Assembly (NCBI GenBank): GCA_024331095.1
Contig: JANDJE010000022.1
Coordinates: 1-37,224, forward strand
Reading direction: 5' to 3'
Source of the DNA: Nitrospira sp.
GTDB lineage: Bacteria > Nitrospirota > Nitrospiria > Nitrospirales > Nitrospiraceae
Length of the DNA: 37,224 nt
Below the pieces are notes generated by a model. That model had not been told where the DNA came from and ran no database searches. It saw only the letters and a program-made list of their open reading frames with translations. The translations under genes and the position numbers were made by a program. This document shows positions 25,433 through 33,127 of the stretch, piece by piece (position 1 is the first letter of the stretch; every line of letters starts with the position of its first letter).

Positions 25433-25750
25433 TCAGCCTCCGGGGTGAGAGGTCTCGGCCAGGCGTTTGGCCAAGGCCGTAAGGGGAGCACGGTAACAGT
25501 CCACCAGATCGGTGAATTCCTCAACCAAGTCATTGGTGAAGGACGGACCGGGTCGGATCGCGGCGAACGCCAGTCCTTCTTGCCGTCCCACGGTTTCGGT
25601 CAACAGGGCGGCGGTCTTGCTCTTCCATTGCGCGATTCGTTCCGCTCCCGCGACGGTGTTGAGATCGTGCAGCGCCCGTCGCTCCAGGGCGTCCAGTTCC
25701 TCGAGTTGTCGCCGAACGACGGCGAGGGATTGGGAACGATCGTCCGTCAT
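25433..25750 (-). CDS. Small helical protein between pdxA and ksgA
   Basis: The 105-residue protein is probably all helical: DRSQSLAVVRRQLEELDALE with heptad-like leucines near the start, then RIAQWKSKTAALLTETVGRQ and EEFTDLVDCYRAPLTALAKR. No family is recognised. The start codon overlaps the pdxA stop as ATGA (25747-25750), and its stop is 3 bases before ksgA, so it is almost surely a real, coupled gene. The size and helical pattern would suit a small partner or regulator. No membrane segment or metal motif is seen. Confidence 0.75.
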   Translation of the reverse strand: MTDDRSQSLAVVRRQLEELDALERRALHDLNTVAGAERIAQWKSKTAALLTETVGRQEGLAFAAIRPGPSFTNDLVEEFTDLVDCYRAPLTALAKRLAETSHPGG

Positions 25751-26811
25751 GAGGAAGGAGCCTCCTGACGACCACGGAAGCGGGATACGCGGTTTGCGGC
25801 GATTGTCGCGGCCAGTTTGATCGCTTCAAGCAGACTGCCGGGATCGGCGATGCCTTTCCCCACGATGTCGAACGCCGTCCCGTGATCGACCGACGTGCGG
25901 ATGATCGGCAAGCCGACCGTCAGGTTCACGCATGTACCGAAGGCCACCAGTTTCAGCGGAATCAACCCTTGATCATGGTAGAGGGCGACGACGGCGTCGT
26001 ATCGGCCGTTTGCCGCCTTGCCGAACAGGGTATCGGCGGGCAAGGGATCGCTGGCATCGATGCCTTGCGCTTGCGCCGCTCTTGAAGCCGGAAGGATCAC
26101 GCGGGTCTCTTCGTCGCCGAAGAGACCATGCTCGCCCGCGTGGGGATTGAGCGCCGCGACGCCGATCCGAGGGTGTTTAATCCCGAACAGACCCGTGAGC
26201 GCCACGTGGGCCAGCCGGATGGCCTTTTCAATTTTGGCTTGGGTCAGCGAGGCCGGGAGATCCTTGATGGCGAGATGAGTCGTGGTGAACATGACGCGCA
26301 ACGGTCCGCCGACGATCATCATGCCGGATTCCTCGGTGTGAGTCAGGTCGGCCAGCAACTCCGTGTGGCCCGGATAGTGACAGCCGGCCAAGTTGATCGC
26401 TTCTTTGTTGATCGGGGCGGTGACGATGCCGTCAAGAGAGCCGGCAAGGGCCAACTCGACGGCCTTCTTGATAAAAGAGACCGAGGCTCCGCCGGTGAGG
26501 GCCGCCGCGACGCCCGGTGTAAACGGTCCTATAGGACCGTTGAGGGGATCAAGCACTGCAAGGGTTCCGTCGAGCGGCTGGAATGAGTCGGGGCTCCCGA
26601 TCGGGCGAACGGTCAGGGGCAGTTTAAGACTGTGAACCGTATGCTCCATCACGGCGACCGATCCGATTACCACAAGCCGGCACAGAGAATGGAGGCTCCG
26701 ATCGGCGGCCGCCTTGGCGATTACTTCCGGCCCGATCCCCGCCGGATCTCCCATCGTGATGCCGAGCAGGGGCGGTTGCGCGGTTGGCGTTTTGATCGGT
26801 CCGGCTGTCAT
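25747..26811 (-). CDS. pdxA: 4-hydroxythreonine-4-phosphate dehydrogenase
   Basis: PdxA oxidises and decarboxylates 4-phosphohydroxy-L-threonine in deoxyxylulose-dependent vitamin B6 synthesis. ITMGDPAGIGPEV at about 18-30, CHYPGHTELLADL with a metal-ligand His, LNPHAGEHGLFGDEE and YHDQGLIPLKLVAFG are all conserved. GLPIIRTSVDHGTAFDIVGKG-type C-terminal sequence is complete. Length is 354 residues. It starts 15 bases after the exchanger stop and overlaps the next gene by 4 bases, so it lies inside a compact operon. The partner pdxJ is not in the window. Confidence 0.95.
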   Translation of the reverse strand: MTAGPIKTPTAQPPLLGITMGDPAGIGPEVIAKAAADRSLHSLCRLVVIGSVAVMEHTVHSLKLPLTVRPIGSPDSFQPLDGTLAVLDPLNGPIGPFTPGVAAALTGGASVSFIKKAVELALAGSLDGIVTAPINKEAINLAGCHYPGHTELLADLTHTEESGMMIVGGPLRVMFTTTHLAIKDLPASLTQAKIEKAIRLAHVALTGLFGIKHPRIGVAALNPHAGEHGLFGDEETRVILPASRAAQAQGIDASDPLPADTLFGKAANGRYDAVVALYHDQGLIPLKLVAFGTCVNLTVGLPIIRTSVDHGTAFDIVGKGIADPGSLLEAIKLAATIAANRVSRFRGRQEAPSS

Positions 26812-26826
26812 GGTCGGTGTTGATGA

Positions 26827-27834
26827 TTAGGGGCGAAGAGCAAGGTACACCGTGTACCCGATATAGAGCAAGGCGCCGCTCCCGAGGAGCCAGGCGCGCC
26901 AATAGCCGCCGATGAACAACTGGAGCAGGTAAAAACTCGCCGCCTGCAGAGCCAGCACCATCGTCGAACTGGCCGAGGCCGTAATCACCCAATCGGTCCC
27001 GATCAAGCCGACGGAAACCGGGATGGTGCCTTGAAAGACCATCGCGCCCGTGACGTTGGCGACGGCCAGACGGTCTTTCTTCCGGTAGAGCCAGAGGAAA
27101 CTGTTCGACATCTCGGGGAGCTCGGTCGCGAGCGGGGCGATGAGGAGTGCAAGTAACAAGGGAGAGACGTCAAAGGCGCCGGCCATTGATTCCGTCGCCG
27201 TCACGAACAGGTGCGCCCCCAAAATCAGTCCGGCCAGGCCGGTCAACGTTTGTAGCCCGATCATCAGGCGGGGCGGTGTGGCCTGTGATTTTGCGAAAAT
27301 GAGCGGCTCAAGCTCGCTGCCCGCGCCGTCTTCCTCGGGTGCGCTCAATTTGAGCTTCATGTAATAGGCATAGAGGCCAAGGAGAACCAGTGCGGCCAGC
27401 AAGTGCACGAGTCGATAGCGACTGTAAATACAGCCCAAGGCGATGATGTAGCCGACCAGAAAAAATCCCAGGTCGGTCACCACTTCGCTGTAGTTCAAAT
27501 GGAACCGAGCCGTCCGCTTCCCGGCCCAGGCGTACAGCAGCAGGAGGAGGGCGAGAAGGGGGAGGACCAACGTACTGAGCATGAACGGCGCTCCCAGAAT
27601 CGCCCCCAGTCCGACGTCCACTTCGTCTTGGCTTTCTCCAAAGAAAATCGCGATGATCGGGATGGATGTTTCGGGCAAGGTGGTGCCGATGGCCGCGAGA
27701 ATGCTGCCCACGGCGCCTTCCGAAATGCCCCATCGTTTGCCGAGCCATTCGATGCCGTTGGTGAACAACGTGCAGGCGCCCAACGTCACGGCGATGGAGA
27801 CGAGAAACAGCAGCGCATAAAACAAAGCATTCAT
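26827..27834 (-). CDS. Sodium/calcium exchanger family protein
   Basis: This 335-residue integral membrane protein belongs to the CaCA superfamily. It has about 10 hydrophobic helices and both alpha repeats: SEGAVGSILAAIGTTLPETS at about 38-57 and VSPLLLALLIAPLATELPEM in the second half, each with the conserved Glu in a TLPE/ELPE context. A charged loop with EEDGAGSELE separates the halves. It probably exchanges a cation such as Ca2+ for Na+ or H+; the ions cannot be told from sequence. It sits 39 bases after larC and 15 bases before pdxA, with which it shares no obvious pathway. Confidence 0.88.
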   Translation of the reverse strand: MNALFYALLFLVSIAVTLGACTLFTNGIEWLGKRWGISEGAVGSILAAIGTTLPETSIPIIAIFFGESQDEVDVGLGAILGAPFMLSTLVLPLLALLLLLYAWAGKRTARFHLNYSEVVTDLGFFLVGYIIALGCIYSRYRLVHLLAALVLLGLYAYYMKLKLSAPEEDGAGSELEPLIFAKSQATPPRLMIGLQTLTGLAGLILGAHLFVTATESMAGAFDVSPLLLALLIAPLATELPEMSNSFLWLYRKKDRLAVANVTGAMVFQGTIPVSVGLIGTDWVITASASSTMVLALQAASFYLLQLFIGGYWRAWLLGSGALLYIGYTVYLALRP

Positions 27835-27873
27835 AGGTATGAACCGTGGAACGGGTCGTTCCTTTCCTCGAGA

Positions 27874-29097
27874 TCAGCTCTTCAGCTTGCTCTCCATTGT
27901 CGTGTTTCGTTCCGCCCTCCGACCGGCGTGACACATGCGGCAGGCCTCCTCCATCACGCTTCTGAGAGGCAGTCCGGTGCGGTCGGCGACGGCCTTGCAG
28001 TCGCGATACTCGGGAGCCGCCTTCTCCGTTCCATCGCCCATCGTGGCGACCTTCATGCGAACGGTCTCGCCACGGACCGTCACCGTGACAATGCGGCGGG
28101 GAAGCACATGTCGGGATAGTTCTTGCACACGCACGCCGAGCGTGGTTGTCTCCTTGAACAACACATCGAGAATCGCCTCGCTCCGTTCCGGCGCTGCCAG
28201 GCAGGTGAGAATCACGCCGGGCCTGCCTCGTTTCATGATGGTTGGTGTCAGTGCGACGTCCAACGCGCCGGCTTGAAACAGGCGATCCATGACGTGTTCA
28301 TAGGCCTGCGGCACCAGGTCGTCGAGATTCGTCTCAATCCGAACCACGCGGTCCATCGCCAGGCCGCCGCCGGCTATTGGTTCAGAAAGGAACACACGCA
28401 AGACGTTCGGCCAATTCTCGGGGTCGTGATCGCCGGCGCCGCACCCGACCGCCGCGATTTTCATCGTCGGAGTCGAACCGAAATCCGATACGAGGGTTCG
28501 CAGCAGCGCCATGCCGGTGGGGGTGGCAAGCTCGCAACGCGGTCCCTCGGAATAGACCGGAATCCCTTTCGCCAGAACCGCCACGGTCGGTCCAGGGACC
28601 GGCAACGGCCCGTGCGACGTTTGCACCGTTCCGCTCCCCACGTTGACGGCGGAGGCCGTGGCGCCGGTGACGTCCAGGAGATGGCAACCCAGCACGCTGC
28701 CCACCACGTCGATCAACGAGTCGATGACGCCCACTTCATGAAAACGGACCTTGCAGCCAGCGGTGCGATGGGCCGTTCCCTCCGCCTCGGCCAATCGATC
28801 GAACACATCGAGGCTCCGTTGTTTGACGGCGGGCGGCAAGGCACCGGCGGCCACGATCCGGCGGATGCGAGAAAGCGAAAGGGGCCGCTCGAATCCTCGT
28901 TGGACGATGACGTCGACCTTCGTGGCATCCAACGATCCCCGACGCACGGCTCGCTTGCGCAGCCGGTATCCGTTCAACTTCAGGCCTTTGAGTCCGTTCA
29001 CCAATGTAGTCCAAGGCAGTCCGGCGTCGACGAGCGCGCCCAGTATCATGTCGCCGCTGACGCCGGAAAAACAGTCGAAATGCAGATGGCGCCCCAC
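27874..29097 (-). CDS. larC: Nickel-pincer cofactor nickel insertase LarC
   Basis: LarC inserts nickel into the pyridinium bisthiocarboxylate mononucleotide to give the nickel-pincer nucleotide used by lactate racemase LarA and related enzymes. The N-terminal HLHFDCFSGVSGDMILGALV is diagnostic, followed by CKVRFHEVGVIDSLIDVVG, ELATPTGMALLRTLV, RIETNLDDLVPQAYEHVMDR and the C-terminal PEYRDCKAVADRTGLPLR. At 407 residues it is a single continuous frame, unlike the LarC of Lactiplantibacillus that needs a frameshift. I chose GTG 29097, with GAGGAG about 6 bases upstream; the frame extends to 29211 without homology. LarB is encoded at 29883-30656; larA and larE are not in the window. Confidence 0.93.
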   Translation of the reverse strand: MGRHLHFDCFSGVSGDMILGALVDAGLPWTTLVNGLKGLKLNGYRLRKRAVRRGSLDATKVDVIVQRGFERPLSLSRIRRIVAAGALPPAVKQRSLDVFDRLAEAEGTAHRTAGCKVRFHEVGVIDSLIDVVGSVLGCHLLDVTGATASAVNVGSGTVQTSHGPLPVPGPTVAVLAKGIPVYSEGPRCELATPTGMALLRTLVSDFGSTPTMKIAAVGCGAGDHDPENWPNVLRVFLSEPIAGGGLAMDRVVRIETNLDDLVPQAYEHVMDRLFQAGALDVALTPTIMKRGRPGVILTCLAAPERSEAILDVLFKETTTLGVRVQELSRHVLPRRIVTVTVRGETVRMKVATMGDGTEKAAPEYRDCKAVADRTGLPLRSVMEEACRMCHAGRRAERNTTMESKLKS

Positions 29098-29246
29098 CGG
29101 GTCTCCTCTTCGCGGAACGGCCGACCATCTTACCCAAGGGAACGGCGCGCGGCAATTCGTTTCCGTCGTCTCGTTGACAGCCTCCCGGCGCTGTGTTATC
29201 CGAAACGACACGATCGCGCGACGTCATCGGACATTTCACTCGCCTC

Positions 29247-29840
29247 ATGAAGACCGAAAACGCACGACCGTTCACCACGCGCATCAGACGGTTCACGTCC
29301 CCGCGCCACAGGGGTCCGGGATTCCATGCGTCTCCGCCGCGGGCGGTGTTGTCATGGACGGCGGCGCTGTGCCTTTGTCTTGCCGTCTTCATGTCGATCG
29401 ACGGCGAAGCTCGAACCAAGCCCGATCGCGTTCCGCGCCCGGAGCCGGAGCTCAAGATCGTCGATCTGAAAATGGATCCCCTTCCATTTGAGCCGGGGAA
29501 CGGGCCGTTGCAAATCATGGTGACCGTGCAGCTCCCCAAGGAGTTGGACGAAGCGTGTATTCTGGAAGTGACGTCATTGATCAGTTCGCCGTCCAAAACG
29601 TCGCTTCGCTTTCTGACCCACCGACAGCCGGTTGAGATTCCACAGGGAGAAGAAGGCCAAGCGGAGCGGCCGAGACTGTCCGTCGAACTCGTCTGGGACG
29701 GGCAGGACCACCGTAAACAACAAGCCGCGGCGGGCATCTACTCTTACGAAGTCCGGACAAAGTTGCTGGCCGACGGTGAAAAGGGTCCGCGCACCGTCAT
29801 GGTGGCATGGCCCAAACGGGGCACATTGGAAGTCAAATAA
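29247..29840 (+). CDS. Exported protein of unknown function
   Basis: From ATG 29247 the protein has 197 residues: a long basic N-region, a hydrophobic segment (VLSWTAALCLCLAVFMS) that could be a signal peptide or anchor, and a soluble body (ELKIVDLKMDPLPFEPGNGP; GQDHRKQQAAAGIYSYEVRT) predicted to form an immunoglobulin-like beta sandwich. Such domains resemble FlgD-Ig/BsuPI-like folds, with GIYSYEVRTKLLAD as the closing strands; this is only a resemblance. The start is uncertain: the frame reaches 29193, but no Shine-Dalgarno is strong. It is divergent from larC and convergent with larB. Confidence 0.6.
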   Translation: MKTENARPFTTRIRRFTSPRHRGPGFHASPPRAVLSWTAALCLCLAVFMSIDGEARTKPDRVPRPEPELKIVDLKMDPLPFEPGNGPLQIMVTVQLPKELDEACILEVTSLISSPSKTSLRFLTHRQPVEIPQGEEGQAERPRLSVELVWDGQDHRKQQAAAGIYSYEVRTKLLADGEKGPRTVMVAWPKRGTLEVK

Positions 29841-29882
29841 CGGACGGTTGGGGGAGAGACCCGGATCTGTCGGCAAGATCAG

Positions 29883-30656
29883 CTACGCGCTTGCTTTTGT
29901 TCCGTTCTTCAGTCCCAGCGTATTAATCCGGTGGGCCAGGCAGCCCGCCCCAAAGCCGTTGTCGATGTTCATGACCCCGACGCCGGCCGCGCAGGAGTTG
30001 AGCATCGTCAGCAACGCCGACAGCCCGCCGAAACTCGCTCCATAGCCGCGACTGGTGGGGACCGCGATCACCGGACCACTCACCAAGCCGCCCACGACGC
30101 TCGGCAAGACTCCGTCCATACCGGCCACGACGACGATCACCCTGGCGTCAAAGAGCCGTTCTTTTCTGTCCAGCAGCCGGTGAAGGCCGGCGACCCCCAC
30201 GTCGTACAGCCGGTCCACTCGGCTTCCCATGACTTCCGCCGTGATCCGGGCTTCCTCCGCCACAGGGATATCGGCGGTGCCGGCGGTGATCACAAGGACG
30301 TGGCCGCGTTTTGTCCAGGGGCGTGGCGGAACGGCGACGACGCGGGCATCGGGGTAATATCGAGCCCGAGGGACGAGCCGCCGAATTGCGCGGCCCGTGG
30401 ATGGTTCAGCCCGCGTGGCAAGGAAAGGGCCGCCGTGTTTCACGAGCGATCGTGTAAGGGCAAGAATCTGGGCGAGCGTCTTGCCTTCGCACAGCACCAC
30501 CTCGGGGAACCCCTGACGCAACGAACGGTGATGGTCGGGCGAGGCGAAGCCCAGATTCTCGAACGGCAGGGATCGCAGCCGTTGAAGCGCCTGCTCGATC
30601 GTCACCCGTCCTTGACGGACCTGTCGGAGGAGTCGCTCAAGCTGTTCCGGCCTCAT
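29883..30656 (-). CDS. larB: Nickel-pincer cofactor carboxylase LarB
   Basis: LarB carboxylates nicotinic acid adenine dinucleotide and cleaves its phosphoanhydride, the first step of nickel-pincer nucleotide synthesis. The C-terminal half is PurE-like: VITAGTADIPVAEEARITAE, VVVAGMDGVLPSVVGGLV and LLTMLNSCAAGVGVMNIDNG. The N-terminal LERLLRQVRQGRVTIEQAL is the family-specific extension that separates it from PurE. True start is ATG 30656 (257 residues), overlapping the gpsA stop as ATGA; the open frame continues to 31208 only as a shadow of gpsA. Co-translation with gpsA follows from the overlap and does not imply a shared pathway. Confidence 0.93.
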   Translation of the reverse strand: MRPEQLERLLRQVRQGRVTIEQALQRLRSLPFENLGFASPDHHRSLRQGFPEVVLCEGKTLAQILALTRSLVKHGGPFLATRAEPSTGRAIRRLVPRARYYPDARVVAVPPRPWTKRGHVLVITAGTADIPVAEEARITAEVMGSRVDRLYDVGVAGLHRLLDRKERLFDARVIVVVAGMDGVLPSVVGGLVSGPVIAVPTSRGYGASFGGLSALLTMLNSCAAGVGVMNIDNGFGAGCLAHRINTLGLKNGTKASA

Positions 30657-31672
30657 GCGGAGGATTTTTCCATTTTGGCGTCGCGTTCCATCAGGTCGCT
30701 CACGGCTTTTCGGCAGGACTTGCCGTCGAACAGCACGGCGTTGATCTCTTGCGTAATGGGCATCTCCACGCCGTGTCGCCGAGCCAGTTGCAGCGCCGCG
30801 CGCGCGGTCCGGACCCCTTCGGCGACGGCGTGCATGGTGCCCAGAACCGTTTCGAGCGGTTCGCCTTTCCCGATGCGCATGCCGACCGTATGGTTCCGGC
30901 TCAGCGCGCCGGTGCAGGTCAGCACGAGGTCGCCCACGCCGGACAGGCCGTAGAAAGTGCGGGGATCGGCTCCCATGGCCGCGCCCAATCGAACGATCTC
31001 CGCCAGCCCCCTCGTGATGAGCGCCGCGCGCGCGTTGAGCCCCAGCTCCAGGCCGTCCACGATGCCGGCCGCCAAGGCGATGACGTTTTTCAACGCCCCG
31101 CCCAACTGGACGCCGATCACGTCGAGATCGGCATAGACGCGAAAGGTCGGCGTCATCACGATCTGTTGGAATCGCCGGACAAGCCGGTCGTCCGAACCGG
31201 CGAGACAAACCGCCGTGGGCCGTCCGGCGCTCAACTCGCCGGCAAAACTGGGCCCGGACAGGACCATCAGGGATTGATGCATGGATGGAGGCAAAATCTC
31301 TTCCATCACCTGCGTCATAAGCTTCCCGGTGTCCTCCTCCAGACCCTTGGTGGCGCTGATCAAAGGAATCGGACGGTTCAGGGAGGGAGCCAATCGGGTC
31401 AGAACCGCCCGCGCCACGTGAGAGGGTGTGACGAAGAGCAGGGCTTCACAGCCCTCCACGGCATCCGGGAGAGACGACGTGGCGGTGAGGGCGGCGGGAA
31501 GCGGAACGCCTTTCAGAAAAACCGGATTCTCGTGAGACGAGTTGATCGACCGAGTCACCTCTTGCTCATAGGCCCAGAGGCGAACGGTCAACCCCTTCTC
31601 GGCCAGCAATTTGGCAAGAGCCGTTCCCCATGCCCCCGCTCCGATGACGGCTATGCTGGTGATCGGTCGCAT
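30653..31672 (-). CDS. gpsA: Glycerol-3-phosphate dehydrogenase [NAD(P)+]
   Basis: GpsA reduces dihydroxyacetone phosphate to sn-glycerol-3-phosphate for phospholipid synthesis. The Rossmann motif GAGAWGTALAKLLAEKG begins at residue 11. SATKGLEEDTGKLMTQVM, LSGPSFAGELSAGRPTAVCL, the catalytic Lys in GALKNVIALAAGIVDGLELG and GLSGVGDLVLTCTGALSRNH are all conserved. Length is 339 residues. The stop overlaps the larB start by 4 bases. Upstream lies a 215-base gap (31673-31887) with no supported gene; it must hold the promoters of gpsA and of the plus-strand gene at 31888. Confidence 0.97.
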   Translation of the reverse strand: MRPITSIAVIGAGAWGTALAKLLAEKGLTVRLWAYEQEVTRSINSSHENPVFLKGVPLPAALTATSSLPDAVEGCEALLFVTPSHVARAVLTRLAPSLNRPIPLISATKGLEEDTGKLMTQVMEEILPPSMHQSLMVLSGPSFAGELSAGRPTAVCLAGSDDRLVRRFQQIVMTPTFRVYADLDVIGVQLGGALKNVIALAAGIVDGLELGLNARAALITRGLAEIVRLGAAMGADPRTFYGLSGVGDLVLTCTGALSRNHTVGMRIGKGEPLETVLGTMHAVAEGVRTARAALQLARRHGVEMPITQEINAVLFDGKSCRKAVSDLMERDAKMEKSSA

Positions 31673-31887
31673 GGCATTTGTGCGTCATCCGCCGGCACGG
31701 CGTTGAACGTCGGGAGGTCGTCACGGCGAGAGGAAGCCATTCCTTGAAGCCGACGGATTATAGAAAGCTCCTCTTTCCCCTGTCAATGAAACGGGCGGTC
31801 GCCTCTCGCAAATCGCACCCGATGCGTGTAGCCTACTCGTGGGTCATCAAACGAATGACGGAGCAACGCCATTGAGAGGATTGGGTC

Positions 31888-32244
31888 GTGCAAACGTGCC
31901 CGACGTGTCACCGCTCCCAGCCTGAAATCCATCGCTTCTGCCTCGCCTGCGGGAGCCGGCTCGGAAGAGACGCTCGTCCCGAACCCGCCTCGCGTTCAGA
32001 CGGCCGTGAGCCGGGACAGTTGAATATCCACGTGCTCTATGGAATGGTCGCGGCGCTGGTGCTTGCGTTGCTGTTTCCCCCCTGGGAGACGCCGCCCGAT
32101 CAGCCGCCGGAGTTCCTGGGCATGCACTTTCTTCTCTCTCCTCCGACGCCGGAAGCCGTGGTGAGTCGCATGTTGCTCACGATCGAGCTGGTCACCATCG
32201 CGATCGCCGGTCTCTATGGGTCATTCCTGTTTCGAACAAAGTAG
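31888..32244 (+). CDS. Zinc-ribbon membrane protein
   Basis: The 118-residue protein starts with a zinc ribbon, C4-x-x-C7 and C18-x-x-C21 (MQTCPTCHRSQ; RFCLACGSRLG), then a polar linker and two hydrophobic helices at about 48-64 (LYGMVAALVLALLFPPW) and 93-113. The GTG start at 31888 has GAGAGG about 8 bases upstream, and the zinc ribbon begins right at the start, which supports it. This zinc_ribbon_2-type N-terminus plus membrane helices is common in unassigned proteins. Function unknown. It is convergent with the arginine dihydrolase gene. Confidence 0.7.
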   Translation: MQTCPTCHRSQPEIHRFCLACGSRLGRDARPEPASRSDGREPGQLNIHVLYGMVAALVLALLFPPWETPPDQPPEFLGMHFLLSPPTPEAVVSRMLLTIELVTIAIAGLYGSFLFRTK

Positions 32245-32283
32245 CGCGACGACGCGCGGACTTCGAGGGCGAGGCATCAAGAG

Positions 32284-32304
32284 CCGGTTTCTTCGAGAAA
32301 CCGG
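32284..32304. terminator. Strong hairpin between convergent genes
   Basis: CCGGTTTCT (32284-32292) pairs perfectly with AGAAACCGG (32296-32304), with a UUCG-like loop. It lies between stops at 32244 (plus) and 32324 (minus) and can act on both transcripts. The T tract is poor on both strands. Confidence 0.5.
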
Positions 32305-32323
32305 GTCGTTGGCGAGGTTGTCC

Positions 32324-33127
32324 TCACTCGTCCAGCTTTAACGTGAGGCACTTGGCCGATCCTCCTGATTTCATGAACTCATCAAGCGGCACGGCGTGGG
32401 TGTGATAGCCTCGCTCATGGAGCATCCGTTCGGTCATGAGGCAACCGGCGGGCAGAACCACGTGGGTGTCGATACAGACGGCGTTGCAGGCGAATCGCAG
32501 CGCATCCTGTTCGGGGACGACGAGCCGCTTGGTCGGTGGGATTCGCTCGGCAATGGCGGTTTGGCCGTAACGATCGAAGGCGGCGGGAAAATACAACAAC
32601 TCACCCCCGCTCAAAGGGCAGAAGCAGGTATCCAGATGATAGAAGCGGCCGTCCACCAGTTCGAGCGGGATGATTTCTCGATGGAACCATTCGCTCAGGA
32701 TCGGGAATACGCGGATATCCGATCGTTGCCGATAGCCGCCGAACCAATAGTCCGGAAAACCCAGGAGGTCTCCCGCTCCTTCGAAGAACAGGCCCGGCTC
32801 CAACGCCAGAATCTTGTAGCCGTGGTCGCGAAACCATTGTTCAAAGCAGGCTTCCTCACGCCGTCGCTCCGGATGCCGAAACCGGCTGACCACTGCCGTC
32901 TTGCCGACCACGACGCCGGCGTTGGCCGTGAAGACCAAATCGGGGAGGCCGGGCACGGGTGTCAGCCGTTCGAGCGTCACACCGATGTCCCGTTCGAAGA
33001 CCGCCATCAAGCTGTTCCATTGGAGGATCGCCCGTTCATGGTCCACCTGGTTATTCAGCCGCATCCACGGGTTGATTTCGTATTCGATCCCGAAAAAATC
33101 GGGCGGGCAGACAAGGAGGCGGGTCAT
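32324..33127 (-). CDS. argZ: Arginine dihydrolase-like amidinotransferase (ArgZ/AgrE N-terminal type)
   Basis: This 267-residue protein has the guanidine-modifying (amidinotransferase) fold. Conserved features match the arginine dihydrolase domain of cyanobacterial ArgZ/AgrE, which turns arginine into ornithine, CO2 and two ammonia: N19 in YEINPWM, N69 in VFTANAG, FFEGAGD at 114-120, H164 in FYHLDTCF and catalytic C260 in SAKCLTLKLDE. As I recall, ArgZ has its equivalents at N22, N71, H168 and C264, so order and spacing agree. Asn at the TAN position is what distinguishes dihydrolases from deiminases in that family. It starts inside the stop of the LOR/SDH gene (33124-33127). Dimethylargininase is a less likely alternative. 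Confidence 0.8.
   Translation of the reverse strand: MTRLLVCPPDFFGIEYEINPWMRLNNQVDHERAILQWNSLMAVFERDIGVTLERLTPVPGLPDLVFTANAGVVVGKTAVVSRFRHPERRREEACFEQWFRDHGYKILALEPGLFFEGAGDLLGFPDYWFGGYRQRSDIRVFPILSEWFHREIIPLELVDGRFYHLDTCFCPLSGGELLYFPAAFDRYGQTAIAERIPPTKRLVVPEQDALRFACNAVCIDTHVVLPAGCLMTERMLHERGYHTHAVPLDEFMKSGGSAKCLTLKLDE

Noticed and set aside
29883..31208. 441-residue frame covering larB with a long N-terminal extension
   Set aside because: Residues before ATG 30656 are Arg-rich, low-similarity translation of the gpsA complement frame; LarB homology and the ATGA overlap place the start at 30656.
32324..33127. Annotation as dimethylargininase or arginine deiminase
   Set aside because: The INPWM and TANAG motifs, their spacing to H164 and C260, and the adjacent LOR/SDH gene fit the ArgZ/AgrE dihydrolase better.
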